From Novosphingobium huizhouense (GTDB lineage Bacteria > Pseudomonadota > Alphaproteobacteria > Sphingomonadales > Sphingomonadaceae): 64,000 bases of DNA. Each line of letters opens with the position of its first letter. The stretch's first letter is position 1. The stretch covers positions 806,001 to 870,000 of the forward strand of contig NZ_JAILXZ010000001.1 in assembly GCF_020179475.1 (NCBI RefSeq). The letters run 5' to 3'. The notes under the pieces are model-generated. The model ran no database searches, was not told the DNA's origin, and worked only from the letters and a program-made list of their open reading frames with translations. This document shows positions 46,068-55,936 of this stretch, in pieces. A program made the translations under genes and the position numbers.

Positions 46068-48941
46068 ATGAGCGACCAGACCCCCGCGATCAACGCCGCC
46101 GCCGAACTGGCCAAGACCTTCGAGCCGGCCGGCATCGAGGCCAGGTGGTACGCGCACTGGGAAGACAACGGCCTGTTCCGCCCCGAACGCCCGGACGCCG
46201 CGCCGTTCACGATCGTCAATCCGCCGCCGAACGTCACCGGCTCGCTGCATATCGGCCATGCGCTCGACAACACGTTGCAGGACGTGGTGATCCGCTACGA
46301 GCGCCTGCGCGGCAAGGACGCGCTGTGGGTGGTCGGCACCGACCATGCCGGCATCGCCACGCAGATGGTGGTCGAGCGCCAGCTGGAGGCGCGCCAGGAC
46401 AAGCGCACCAACTATTCGCGCGAGGCCTTCGTCGACAAGGTGTGGGAGTGGAAGGCCGAGAGCGGCGGCACCATCACCCGCCAGCTGCGGCGGCTGGGCT
46501 GTTCGATGGACTGGTCGCGCGAGCAGTTCACGATGGACCCGCATTTCACCCGCGCGGTGGTCAAGGTCTTCGTCGACCTCTACAACAAGGGGCTGATCTA
46601 CCGCGACAAGCGGCTGGTCAACTGGGACCCCAAGCTCAAGACCGCGATCTCCGACCTCGAGGTCGAAACGCACGAGATCAAGGGCGGGTTCTGGCACTTC
46701 AAGTACCCTCTCGCCGATGGCGTCATCCGCGACGACGGGCTCGACTACATCGAGGTCGCGACCACGCGGCCCGAGACGATGCTGGCCGACATGGCCGTGG
46801 CCGTCCACCCCGAGGACGCGCGCTACAAGTCGGTGATCGGCAAGGAAATCCTGCAGCCGCTGACCGGCCGCCGGTTCAAGGTCGTGGCCGACGAGCATGC
46901 CGATCCCGAGCTCGGGTCGGGCGCAGTGAAGATCACGCCGGGGCATGATTTCAACGACTTCGAAGTGGGCAAGCGCGCCGGGATCAAGGCTGCCGACATG
47001 CTCAACATGTTCGATGCCGAAGCCAAGGTGGTGCAGACCGCCGACGGCCTGGTGCCCGAAAAGTACCTCGGGATGGACCGGTTCGATGCGCGCGAGGCCA
47101 TCGTTGCCGACATGAAGGCGGCGGGCTTCCTGATCCCGCACGTGGTCAAGGACAAGGACGGCAACGAGACCCTGCTCGACGCCGAACCGCGCACGATCCA
47201 GACCCCGTTCGGGGACCGCGGCGGCGTGGTGATCGAGCCCTGGCTGACCGACCAGTGGTACGTCGATGCGGAGACGCTGGCCAAGGCCCCGATCGAGGCG
47301 GTGCGCACTGGCAAGATCGAGATCGTGCCCAAGACCTGGGAGAAGACCTTCTTCAACTGGATGGAAAACATCCAGCCCTGGTGCGTCAGCCGCCAGCTGT
47401 GGTGGGGCCACCGGATCCCGGCGTGGTATGGTCCTCACAAGAAAGGAAACGATCTAAGCGTTGATTTGTCCGACCTCTCTAAAAATAAGGTCTTTGTGTG
47501 TGTCGATGAGGCTCATCTAGAAGCTGATTGCGAGGCCTATTACGGCAGTCAGAAAAAAATATTTATCGCGTCAGATCGTAATGAATGGCTTCACCGCAAC
47601 ATTGAACACATAAATCGCGCAGACAAAGGTGATTTGAGTTTAGACGACGAGATCGTCTTGCTGCGTGATGTTGACGTCCTCGACACGTGGTTCTCCTCCG
47701 CGCTGTGGCCTTTTGCCACGCTCGGCTGGCCGGATCAGGACGCGCCGCTGCTCAAGAAGCACTATCCCAACGACCTGCTGGTGTCGGGCTTCGACATCCT
47801 GTTCTTCTGGGATGCGCGCATGGCGATGCAGGGCATCGAGTTCATGGGGCAGGTGCCGTGGAAGAAGCTCTATCTCCACGGCCTCGTCCGCGCGGCCGAT
47901 GGGCAGAAGATGTCCAAGTCCAAGGGCAACGTGGTCGATCCGCTGGGCCTGATCGACAAGTACGGGGCCGATGCCCTGCGCTTCTTCATGTGCGCCATGG
48001 AAAGCCAGGGCCGCGACGTGAAGATGGACGAAAAGCGGGTCGAGGGTTACCGCAACTTCGCCACCAAGCTGTGGAACGCGGCGCGCTTCTGCCAGAGCAA
48101 CGGCATCGTCGGCAGCACGTCGGCGGCCGCTCCGCCGGCGACCAGCGCGGTCAACAAGTGGATCGTGGGCGAAGTGGGCGAAACCGTCCGCGCACTTGAC
48201 CAGGCGATGGCCGACCTGCGCTTCGACGCGGCGGCCAATGCGATTTACCAGTTCACCTGGAACACCTTCTGCGATTGGTACATCGAACTGATCAAGGGCA
48301 GCTTCGATGACGAAACGCGCGCCGTTGCCGGCTGGGTGCTCGATCAGATCCTGGTCATGCTGCATCCGTTCATGCCTTTCGTCACCGAAGAATTGTGGCA
48401 CGCGCTTGGCGATCGGTCGGTCGATCTGATCGTGGCGCAATGGCCTGCGGCTGATGTCCCGGCGGACGCGGATGCCAAGCGCGAAGTCGAGTGGCTGATC
48501 GCGCTGGTGTCCAACCTGCGCACGGCCAAGAACGAACTCGGCATCGCGCCGGGTGCCCGGCTCGATGCCTACCTGCCCGAACCTTCGGCCCAGACGCGCG
48601 CGACGATCGACGCCAATCCGGCCGCGATCGAACGACTGGCGCGGCTCAACGCGATCCGTTTCGAAGCGGCGCCTGCAGGCGCCGCGATGCAGATCGGCGC
48701 GGGTGACGCCAACATCATCGTGCCGCTCGAAGGCGTGATCGACATTGCGGCGGAAAAGGCGCGTCTGGAAAAGGCGCTGGCCGTGTCGCAGAAGGAAGCC
48801 AAGGCGCTGGAAGGGCGTTTGTCCAACCCCTCGTTCGTCGAGCGCGCCAAGCCCGAAGCGGTCGAGAAGGCGCGCGCCGACCATGCCATGCACGCGGCCG
48901 AAGCCGAGCGGCTGGCCGCCGCGCTCAAGCGGTTGGGGTGA
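46068..48941 (+). CDS. valS: Valine--tRNA ligase with a low-GC internal segment
   Basis: A 957-aa class Ia synthetase that charges tRNA-Val. HIGH is at 61-64 ([12 protein letters not shown]), the CP1 editing domain follows ([27 protein letters not shown]), KMSKS is at 614-618, the anticodon-binding helical domain runs from about 670, and a C-terminal coiled coil (about 885-955) is present. Between RIPAWYGP and DVLDTWFSS there are about 80 residues where E. coli has about 31, encoded by DNA of about 42% G+C (see the island feature). The frame is intact and all catalytic motifs remain. It is monocistronic. Confidence 0.96.
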   Translation: MSDQTPAINAAAELAKTFEPAGIEARWYAHWEDNGLFRPERPDAAPFTIVNPPPNVTGSLHIGHALDNTLQDVVIRYERLRGKDALWVVGTDHAGIATQMVVERQLEARQDKRTNYSREAFVDKVWEWKAESGGTITRQLRRLGCSMDWSREQFTMDPHFTRAVVKVFVDLYNKGLIYRDKRLVNWDPKLKTAISDLEVETHEIKGGFWHFKYPLADGVIRDDGLDYIEVATTRPETMLADMAVAVHPEDARYKSVIGKEILQPLTGRRFKVVADEHADPELGSGAVKITPGHDFNDFEVGKRAGIKAADMLNMFDAEAKVVQTADGLVPEKYLGMDRFDAREAIVADMKAAGFLIPHVVKDKDGNETLLDAEPRTIQTPFGDRGGVVIEPWLTDQWYVDAETLAKAPIEAVRTGKIEIVPKTWEKTFFNWMENIQPWCVSRQLWWGHRIPAWYGPHKKGNDLSVDLSDLSKNKVFVCVDEAHLEADCEAYYGSQKKIFIASDRNEWLHRNIEHINRADKGDLSLDDEIVLLRDVDVLDTWFSSALWPFATLGWPDQDAPLLKKHYPNDLLVSGFDILFFWDARMAMQGIEFMGQVPWKKLYLHGLVRAADGQKMSKSKGNVVDPLGLIDKYGADALRFFMCAMESQGRDVKMDEKRVEGYRNFATKLWNAARFCQSNGIVGSTSAAAPPATSAVNKWIVGEVGETVRALDQAMADLRFDAAANAIYQFTWNTFCDWYIELIKGSFDDETRAVAGWVLDQILVMLHPFMPFVTEELWHALGDRSVDLIVAQWPAADVPADADAKREVEWLIALVSNLRTAKNELGIAPGARLDAYLPEPSAQTRATIDANPAAIERLARLNAIRFEAAPAGAAMQIGAGDANIIVPLEGVIDIAAEKARLEKALAVSQKEAKALEGRLSNPSFVERAKPEAVEKARADHAMHAAEAERLAAALKRLG
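47434..47672 (+). other. In-frame low-GC island inside valS
   Basis: Hand count gives 89 G+C of 210 bases (42%) for 47431-47640, against 61% in 47341-47430 and 66% in 47701-47790. Codons rare elsewhere in the window cluster here (CTA, ATA, TTA, AAA, TTT, AGT). It encodes residues about 456-535, including [19 protein letters not shown] and [17 protein letters not shown]. Parts can be aligned by eye with the usual VFVA...YG segment of ValRS, so homologous replacement by a foreign allele with a longer loop is more likely than insertion of unrelated DNA. No terminal repeats or target duplication are seen. Confidence 0.8.
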
Positions 48942-48958
48942 TCAGGACATGGCCCACC

Positions 48959-49067
48959 ATCCTCCCCTGCAGGGGAGGTGGCGGCGCGCAGCGTCGACTG
49001 AGGGGTAGCGTGCGCGCGATACCCCTCCACCGCCTGCGGCGGTCCCCCTCCCCTTGCAGGGGAGGAT
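48959..49067. repeat. 109-bp imperfect palindromic intergenic repeat (REP-like)
   Basis: The element begins ATCCTCC and ends GGAGGAT. Its left arm opens with the perfect palindrome CCTCCCCTGCAGGGGAGG (48961-48978). The arms meet at AGGGGTA (49001-49007) and TACCCCT (49020-49026). Arms of about 48 bp are imperfect inverted copies. I recall closely similar elements scattered between genes in sphingomonad genomes. Here it lies between the valS stop and the queE start. Confidence 0.8.
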
Positions 49068-49074
49068 TGCCTTG
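49061..49074 (+). promoter_or_regulatory. Ribosome-binding site and TTG start of queE, donated by the repeat
   Basis: GGAGG at 49061-49065 lies within the right end of the palindromic repeat, 6 nt before the TTG at 49072. No ATG or GTG start is available before the conserved GEAEIFASLQGEG region, so this TTG is the best start. Confidence 0.65.
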
Positions 49075-49815
49075 CTGACGCTCGCCACCGTCACGCCGGG
49101 CGAGGCGGAGATCTTCGCTTCGCTGCAGGGGGAGGGGCCGTCGTTGGGTCGGCCCTCCACCTTCGTGCGCCTGTCGCGCTGCAACCTCGCCTGTCGTTGG
49201 TGCGACACGGCGTACACGTGGCGCTTTACCGGCGACAATCGGCCGCACCGCGACGACCTGGCGTTCGAACGCAGCGCGAACCAGCTGGTGCTGGACGAGG
49301 GCGAGGTGGCGTCGCGGATCGTGGCATTGTTGCCCGACCGGCTGGTCATCACCGGGGGCGAGCCGCTGCTGCAAGGAGCGGCGCTGGCGCGGATGGTCGC
49401 GGCGGTCCGGCAAGCGCGGCCAGACTTCCACGTCGAGATCGAAACCAACGGTTCGGTCGCGCCGCATGCGGCGCTCGACGCGCTGGTCGACCAGTACAAC
49501 GTCAGCCCCAAGCTTGCGCATTCGGGCAATCCGGCCGAGCTGGCGCTGATCCCGGAGCGGCTGGCGGCGTGGGCGGCAGAGCCGCGCGCCTATTTCAAGT
49601 TCGTGGTGGCGACGCCTGCCGATGTGGAGGAAGCGGCCGCACTGCAGGAGGCTTACGCCATTCCCGGCGAGCGCTTGTTCGTAATGCCCGAGGGCACCGA
49701 CAGCGCAACCTTGCGCGAACGGTCGAAATGGCTGTCGGATGCGGCGCTCGACGCCGGGTGGCGGTTTACCGACCGGCTGCATATCCACCTGTACGGGGAT
49801 ACGCGCGGGACTTGA
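49072..49815 (+). CDS. queE: 7-carboxy-7-deazaguanine synthase
   Basis: The 247-aa radical SAM enzyme makes the 7-deazaguanine ring for queuosine and related modified bases from the QueD product. The [4Fe-4S] motif is C-x3-C-x2-C in CNLACRWCD, preceded by EIFASLQGEGPSLGRP. VITGGEPLLQ and EIETNGS are further family blocks. The start is a TTG supported by a repeat-derived Shine-Dalgarno. No other que genes are in the window. It is convergent with ssb. Confidence 0.92.
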   Translation: MLTLATVTPGEAEIFASLQGEGPSLGRPSTFVRLSRCNLACRWCDTAYTWRFTGDNRPHRDDLAFERSANQLVLDEGEVASRIVALLPDRLVITGGEPLLQGAALARMVAAVRQARPDFHVEIETNGSVAPHAALDALVDQYNVSPKLAHSGNPAELALIPERLAAWAAEPRAYFKFVVATPADVEEAAALQEAYAIPGERLFVMPEGTDSATLRERSKWLSDAALDAGWRFTDRLHIHLYGDTRGT

Positions 49816-49831
49816 GGATGTGGGGCCGGAA

Positions 49832-49857
49832 GCGACCCCAGCTTTCGCCGGGGTGGC
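49832..49857. terminator. Hairpin between convergent queE and ssb
   Basis: ACCCC (49835-49839) pairs with GGGGT (49850-49854), with an inner GC-TTTC-GC tip and flanking G-C pairs. It lies in the 58-bp gap between the two stop codons. There is no clear T-run on either strand. Confidence 0.4.
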
Positions 49858-49873
49858 GCTTGATCGCCCGCGA

Positions 49874-50404
49874 TCAGAACGGAATATCGTCGTCGAGATC
49901 GTCGCCGAAGCCGCCCGAAGAGCCGCCGCCCTGGTTCCAGCTGCTGCCGCCCGACGAGGCGCCGCCGCGCGAACCGCCCGACGAACCGCCATCGTTCCAG
50001 CCGCCGCCCGACGAGCGGCCGCCACCGCCCATGCCGCCGCCCGAGCCGCCCTGCGGGCCGTCGAGCATGGTCAGCACGCCGCCCATGCCGCCGACCGAGA
50101 TCTCGGTGGTGTAGCGGTCGTTGCCCGACTGGTCCTGCCACTTGCGGGTGCGCAGCTGGCCCTCGATGTAGACCTTGCTGCCTTTCTTGAGGAAGCGTTC
50201 GACCACGCCGACGAGGCCTTCGGAATTGATCACGACGCTATGCCACTCGGTGCGCTCCTTGCGCTCGCCGGTGGCGCGGTCCTTCCAGCTTTCGCTGGTG
50301 GCGATGCGCAGGTTGGCGATGCGGCCGCCGTTCTGGAAGCTCTTCACTTCCGGATCGGCGCCGAGGTTGCCGATCAGAATGACCTTGTTGACGCTGCCTG
50401 CCAT
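49874..50404 (-). CDS. ssb: Single-stranded DNA-binding protein
   Basis: A 176-aa protein with an OB fold (about 1-112, [41 protein letters not shown] split by conserved strands), a Gly/Ser-rich flexible tail (about 115-168) and the acidic tip DDDIPF that recruits replication and repair partners. It coats single-stranded DNA in replication, recombination and repair. No uvrA neighbour is present. It stands alone, 73 bp from the feoB stop. Confidence 0.97.
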   Translation of the reverse strand: MAGSVNKVILIGNLGADPEVKSFQNGGRIANLRIATSESWKDRATGERKERTEWHSVVINSEGLVGVVERFLKKGSKVYIEGQLRTRKWQDQSGNDRYTTEISVGGMGGVLTMLDGPQGGSGGGMGGGGRSSGGGWNDGGSSGGSRGGASSGGSSWNQGGGSSGGFGDDLDDDIPF

Positions 50405-50477
50405 CGAATCGTGTCCTTGGAATGTCGAGCCAACGAGGTAAGCAGCGTCGACATCGACCTCAAGGAGCGCAAGGGAC

Positions 50478-52331
<1,854 letters not shown>

Positions 52332-52334
52332 CGT

Positions 52335-52592
52335 TCAGGCCGCCTGCGGCGCATGGGTCGTCTCGACCGTCATCGCGCGCGCGTGGGCGCGGCGCAGCGC
52401 CACGGTCATCCGCCCGATCTCGATCGCCAGCGGGTCACGGCCGAGGAACACGCCGCGATAGGCGAGCGTGACCTGCGCGCCTTCGTCGAGGCCGAGCGCG
52501 CGCAGGCGCTGCGCTTCTTCTGGAACGAGCAGGGTCCAGTCGACCGCGGCGATGCGGGCGCTGCTGCCAAGGGGAAGCTGGTCGAGAGTCAC
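52335..52592 (-). CDS. feoA: Ferrous iron transport protein A
   Basis: An 85-aa SH3-like cytoplasmic protein that assists FeoB. It begins VTLDQLPLGSSARI and carries the family pattern ALGLDEGAQVTLAYRG and DPLAIEIGRMTVALRR. The start is a GTG at 52592. The frame runs on upstream, but that part has no family similarity. A Fur-like palindrome lies 31 bp before the start, so iron repression of feoAB is expected. Confidence 0.92.
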   Translation of the reverse strand: MTLDQLPLGSSARIAAVDWTLLVPEEAQRLRALGLDEGAQVTLAYRGVFLGRDPLAIEIGRMTVALRRAHARAMTVETTHAPQAA

Positions 52593-52622
52593 GCGTGTGG
52601 CGCTGCCACAGCCCCGCAACAA

Positions 52623-52639
52623 TTGCAAGTCATTCGCAA
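52623..52639 (-). promoter_or_regulatory. Fur-like box upstream of feoAB
   Basis: TTGCAAGTCATTCGCAA is an interrupted inverted repeat in which 6 of 8 arm positions match. It resembles the TGCAAATNATTTGCA-type sites of alphaproteobacterial Fur or Irr-like regulators. It sits 31-47 bp upstream of the feoA start, in the 83-bp gap between the COQ9-family gene and feoA. Confidence 0.65.
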
Positions 52640-52675
52640 TAGTTGATTGAGCCCGGATCGGGACGATTGCGCCGG

Positions 52676-53332
52676 TCAGGTCGCGGGATAGCGCAGCCGC
52701 CCCAGCAGCCGGGTCAGGCTGAAGCTCTCGTCGCGCGGGCGCATCACGCGGGCCTTGGCCTTTTCGAACTTCATCACGTCCTCGATCCGGCGGGCGAGGA
52801 AGGCGCGGGTCTCGTCGTGGTCCTCGCTCCTGTCCTGGGCGAAGAACGTCAGCGTCGCGGCATAGATCGCGCCCAGTGTCGCGCGCTTGGTATAGTGGTT
52901 GTAGTCGGTAGCGGTGTCGCCGGCGAGGCGCCACATCCGATCGGCGCTTTCCCAGCCGAGCCGCGCAGCGGCCGCGGCGTTCCAGGGCTTGGCCATCTCG
53001 ATCAGCGCGAGGCGCAGCGCCTCCTCGCGCCCGACCAGCGCATCGAGGCGGAACTGGACGAGGCTGCGGATGCGCTCGCGGATCGGCAGGTTGCCGATGC
53101 GTTCGTTCGGCAGTTCGCGGGCCATGTCGCGGTCGATCGCGTGGATCCACGCGGCGATCATGGTCATCGCCTTGCCCTCGAAGGCGAATCGCGCCGCCGC
53201 CGGGTCGATGCCGGCCATCTCTGCGGCGGCTTCGACCGCAGCGTCGCTCCAGCCGTCGAACATCGCCGATTCGGCGATCAGCGGCGCGAGGTCCATGCGC
53301 AGGTCTTCGAGCGTGGCGTCGTTTGCGGTCAT
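52676..53332 (-). CDS. COQ9-family protein
   Basis: The 218-aa protein has a TetR-like all-helical fold without a DNA-binding domain. The C-terminal COQ9 region (about 120-200) includes [38 protein letters not shown] and a charged helix. COQ9 binds lipid-like quinone intermediates and supports COQ7 hydroxylation in ubiquinone synthesis; the bacterial role is inferred by homology. It follows an ankyrin-repeat gene by 20 bp, suggesting cotranscription. Confidence 0.88.
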   Translation of the reverse strand: MTANDATLEDLRMDLAPLIAESAMFDGWSDAAVEAAAEMAGIDPAAARFAFEGKAMTMIAAWIHAIDRDMARELPNERIGNLPIRERIRSLVQFRLDALVGREEALRLALIEMAKPWNAAAAARLGWESADRMWRLAGDTATDYNHYTKRATLGAIYAATLTFFAQDRSEDHDETRAFLARRIEDVMKFEKAKARVMRPRDESFSLTRLLGRLRYPAT

Positions 53333-53352
53333 GGCGGGTCCTTTCGGCGCGA

Positions 53353-53976
53353 TCAGAAAGTTGGGCCGTAGCTCTTCTTGGCCGGATTGGCGGCTTTGGC
53401 CCGGGCGGCGTTTTCGAGCTCGCCCAGCATGGCGCTGCCCTTGCCGTCGAGCGTGGCGTAATCGCGGGCGGAGCGACCGGAGTTGTCCGGGCGGTCCGGG
53501 TTGGCGCCGGCCTTCAGCAGCGCGCGGACGAGGGCCACGTCGCGGCGGTGGACCGCGCTGATCAGCGGGGTCTCGCCCGTGTTGTTGGGCTCGTCGACGC
53601 GCGCGCCGGCCGAGATGAGGAAGTCGACGCCCTCGAGAAAACCGAGGTTGCAGGCAAGCACCAGCGGCGTCGTGCCCTTGTTGTCGCGGATGTTGACGTT
53701 GGCGCCCTTGCCGACGAGAAACTGCATCCAGGTTACGTCGCGGCGCGCGGTCACGATGTGCAGCGCGGATTCGCCGGTCGTGACGTCGCGGGTGTTGACG
53801 ATCTGCGTGCCGGGCTCGTTGAGCGCGTCGGTGACCTTGTCGGCTTCCTTCTTCCTGACCGACTCGAGGAACTTGTAGCTGTCGGAGAACTGCGCGCTGG
53901 CCGGCGCGGCAAGGCCGAGGGCCAGTCCTGCGAGTGTCGCCGCGGCGCAGCGCGCCCAGCCGGTCCACCTGTTCAC
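53353..53976 (-). CDS. Secreted ankyrin-repeat protein
   Basis: A 207-aa protein with a signal peptide (to about residue 28, ASAQ) and three or four ankyrin repeats (about 65-175, for example [19 protein letters not shown] and [20 protein letters not shown]). The C-terminal tail is basic and Ala-rich. Such periplasmic ankyrin proteins mediate protein-protein contacts; the partner is unknown. The start is a GTG at 53976, placed directly before the signal peptide. It is divergent from the SCO gene. Confidence 0.88.
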   Translation of the reverse strand: MNRWTGWARCAAATLAGLALGLAAPASAQFSDSYKFLESVRKKEADKVTDALNEPGTQIVNTRDVTTGESALHIVTARRDVTWMQFLVGKGANVNIRDNKGTTPLVLACNLGFLEGVDFLISAGARVDEPNNTGETPLISAVHRRDVALVRALLKAGANPDRPDNSGRSARDYATLDGKGSAMLGELENAARAKAANPAKKSYGPTF

Positions 53977-54037
53977 GTTGTCGTCCTCCTGTTCGCGACC
54001 GCGGGCTCGCCCCTTGCAAGCGGCTGGTTAGCAGAGC

Positions 54038-54673
54038 ATGAACCTGCGCGCCATGCCGCCCAGATCCGCACGCCCGCTTCGGCGCCGCCCGATATTCCTA
54101 ACGCTTGCCAGCGCATTGGCCTTCGCGCTGTCTGCCTGTTCGGGCAGCGGGCCGGCCGAGCGTCCCCCGCTCGAAGGCGCGGCGATCGGCGGCGACTTCA
54201 CGCTCGTCGGCAAGGACGGCAGGCCGGTGCGCTATGCCGACTTCGCGGGCAAGTACCGCGTCATCTATTTCGGCTACACCTTCTGCCCCGACGTGTGCCC
54301 GCTGGACGTGCAGCACCTGATGCAGGGCTACCATGCCTTCGCCAGGACGAGTCCCGAACTTGCGGCCAAGGTCGTGCCGCTGTTCATCACCATCGATCCG
54401 GCGCGCGATACGCCCGAGGCCGTCGGCAGGTTCGCGGCCAATTTCGGTCCCGAACTCGTCGGCCTGACCGGCACGCCCGCCCAGATCGCGGCAGTCGCCA
54501 AGAGCTTTGCCGTCTATTACCAGAAGCGCGAGGGCTCCGCGCCCGACGCCTACCTGATGGATCACAGCCGCGCAGGCTACCTGATGGGGCCGGACGGCAA
54601 GCCGATCGCGCTGCTGCCGGCGGAAAAGGACGGACCCGCGGTCGCGGCGGAACTGGCGAAATGGGTGCGTTGA
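54038..54673 (+). CDS. SCO family copper chaperone
   Basis: A 211-aa lipoprotein or membrane-anchored thioredoxin-fold protein. The N-terminal hydrophobic signal ends in a lipobox-like ALSAC. The copper site is C83-x3-C87 in FCPDVCP, with the histidine in [10 protein letters not shown]. It helps assemble the CuA centre of cytochrome c oxidase or keeps its thiols reduced. The cysteine-cluster gene starts inside its last four codons. Confidence 0.93.
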   Translation: MNLRAMPPRSARPLRRRPIFLTLASALAFALSACSGSGPAERPPLEGAAIGGDFTLVGKDGRPVRYADFAGKYRVIYFGYTFCPDVCPLDVQHLMQGYHAFARTSPELAAKVVPLFITIDPARDTPEAVGRFAANFGPELVGLTGTPAQIAAVAKSFAVYYQKREGSAPDAYLMDHSRAGYLMGPDGKPIALLPAEKDGPAVAAELAKWVR

Positions 54674-55128
54674 GCGAGAGGTTCTGGGAGAAGCCGATCG
54701 AGGCGCTGACCCGCGACGAATGGGAAGCGCTGTGCGACGGCTGCGGCCAGTGCTGCCTGCACAAGCTCGAGGACGAGGACACCGGCAGGGTCTATCGCAC
54801 CAACGTCGCCTGCCGCCTGCTCGATATCAAGACGGGGCGCTGCGCCGACTATCGCCACCGCAAGGCGCTGGTGCCCGATTGCCTGCGGCTGACGCCCCGC
54901 CTGGTGCGCGAGGTCACCTGGCTTCCGCCGACCTGCGCCTATCGCCTGCGTGCGGATGGCGAACCCCTGCGGGACTGGCACTACCTGATCAGCGGCGACC
55001 GCGAGAGCGTGCACCGCGCGGGCGTTTCGGTCCGCGGCCGGGCGATCAGCGAAGTGCTGGCCGGCCCGATCGAGGATCACGTCATCCCCGATCCCGACGA
55101 CGTTGCGGGCGAGGACGCGTTGCCGTGA
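54661..55128 (+). CDS. YcgN-family cysteine cluster protein (UPF0260)
   Basis: The 155-aa soluble protein carries a dense set of cysteines: CDGCGQCC, then CRLL, GRCADY, PDCLRL and PTCAYR. They are arranged as in the UPF0260/YkgJ-type cluster proteins, which probably bind zinc or iron-sulfur. The reaction is unknown. Its ATG lies 13 nt inside the SCO gene and its stop overlaps the GTG of the next gene, so three genes are translationally linked. Confidence 0.9.
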   Translation: MGALSERFWEKPIEALTRDEWEALCDGCGQCCLHKLEDEDTGRVYRTNVACRLLDIKTGRCADYRHRKALVPDCLRLTPRLVREVTWLPPTCAYRLRADGEPLRDWHYLISGDRESVHRAGVSVRGRAISEVLAGPIEDHVIPDPDDVAGEDALP

Positions 55129-55874
55129 TCGACTGGCTGCGCCGACCTGACCGGCAACCGGCCTCGCCCCGGCCGATCGCCCCGCGCGCGATCACTGTAG
55201 CCGGACGCGAGATGCCGCTGGTGATCCGGCGGCTGGCGCAGGCGCGGCGGATGACGCTGCGGCTCTCGCCCGACGGGGGCGAGGTCCGCGTCTCGATCCC
55301 GCGCTGGGGCCGCGTCGGCGATGCCGAGGCCTTCGCGCGCGAGCGCAGCGACTGGCTGGCGCAGCAGCTGCGCCGCGTGCCCGAGCGCGCCAGCGTGACC
55401 GAGGGCAGCCACGTTCCCTATCGCGGCGAGGCGCTGCAGGTGGCCTGGCTGGCCGATGCGCCGCGCAAGCCGGTGCTCGACGATGGCATGGTGGTGCTTG
55501 GAGGACCGCGCGAAAGCCTCCAGGCGCGGCTCGCGCGCTGGCTCGAAAGCGAGGCGCTGCGGCTCATGGCCGACGATCTTGCCCACTACTGCGCCCGCGC
55601 CGGCAAGGCCGTGCCGCGCCTTGCGCTGTCGCGAGCGCAGCGCCGCTGGGGCAGCTGCGCTGCCGACGGATCGATCCGGATGAACTGGCGGTTGGTCATG
55701 GCGCCCGATTTCGTCCGCCGCTCGGTGGTCGCGCACGAGGTCGCGCACATGACCCATTTCGACCACAGCCGGGCGTTTCACGCCCATCTTGCCGAGCTTT
55801 ACGAGGGGCGGATCGAGGACGCCAACCGCTGGCTCAAGCGCGAGGGTCGCGCGCTCTACCGTCTGTTCGGCTGA
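55125..55874 (+). CDS. YgjP-like M48/DUF45 metal-dependent hydrolase
   Basis: The 249-aa protein has the DUF45 layout: an N-terminal beta region ([20 protein letters not shown]), the RRWGSC block, and the metal motif [16 protein letters not shown] at 55125 overlaps the preceding stop and is the best start (no early ATG). E. coli YgjP was reported to act on UTP, while other members are annotated as peptidases, so the substrate is open. It closes the SCO-YcgN-DUF45 cluster. Confidence 0.87.
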   Translation: MIDWLRRPDRQPASPRPIAPRAITVAGREMPLVIRRLAQARRMTLRLSPDGGEVRVSIPRWGRVGDAEAFARERSDWLAQQLRRVPERASVTEGSHVPYRGEALQVAWLADAPRKPVLDDGMVVLGGPRESLQARLARWLESEALRLMADDLAHYCARAGKAVPRLALSRAQRRWGSCAADGSIRMNWRLVMAPDFVRRSVVAHEVAHMTHFDHSRAFHAHLAELYEGRIEDANRWLKREGRALYRLFG

Positions 55875-55936
55875 CGGAGCGGCGACTGCTACCAAATCCG
55901 GTCGCAACCGTAACCGGTTTGCGCTAGGGGCCGGCC

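Noticed and set aside
47434..47672. IS element, intein or frameshift in valS
   Set aside because: No terminal repeats, transposase, splicing residues or stop codons are present. The frame stays open and part of the segment aligns with ValRS by eye.
48946..49053. Coding sequence across the intergenic repeat
   Set aside because: The sequence is an imperfect palindrome and any frame through it is Arg/Pro low-complexity.
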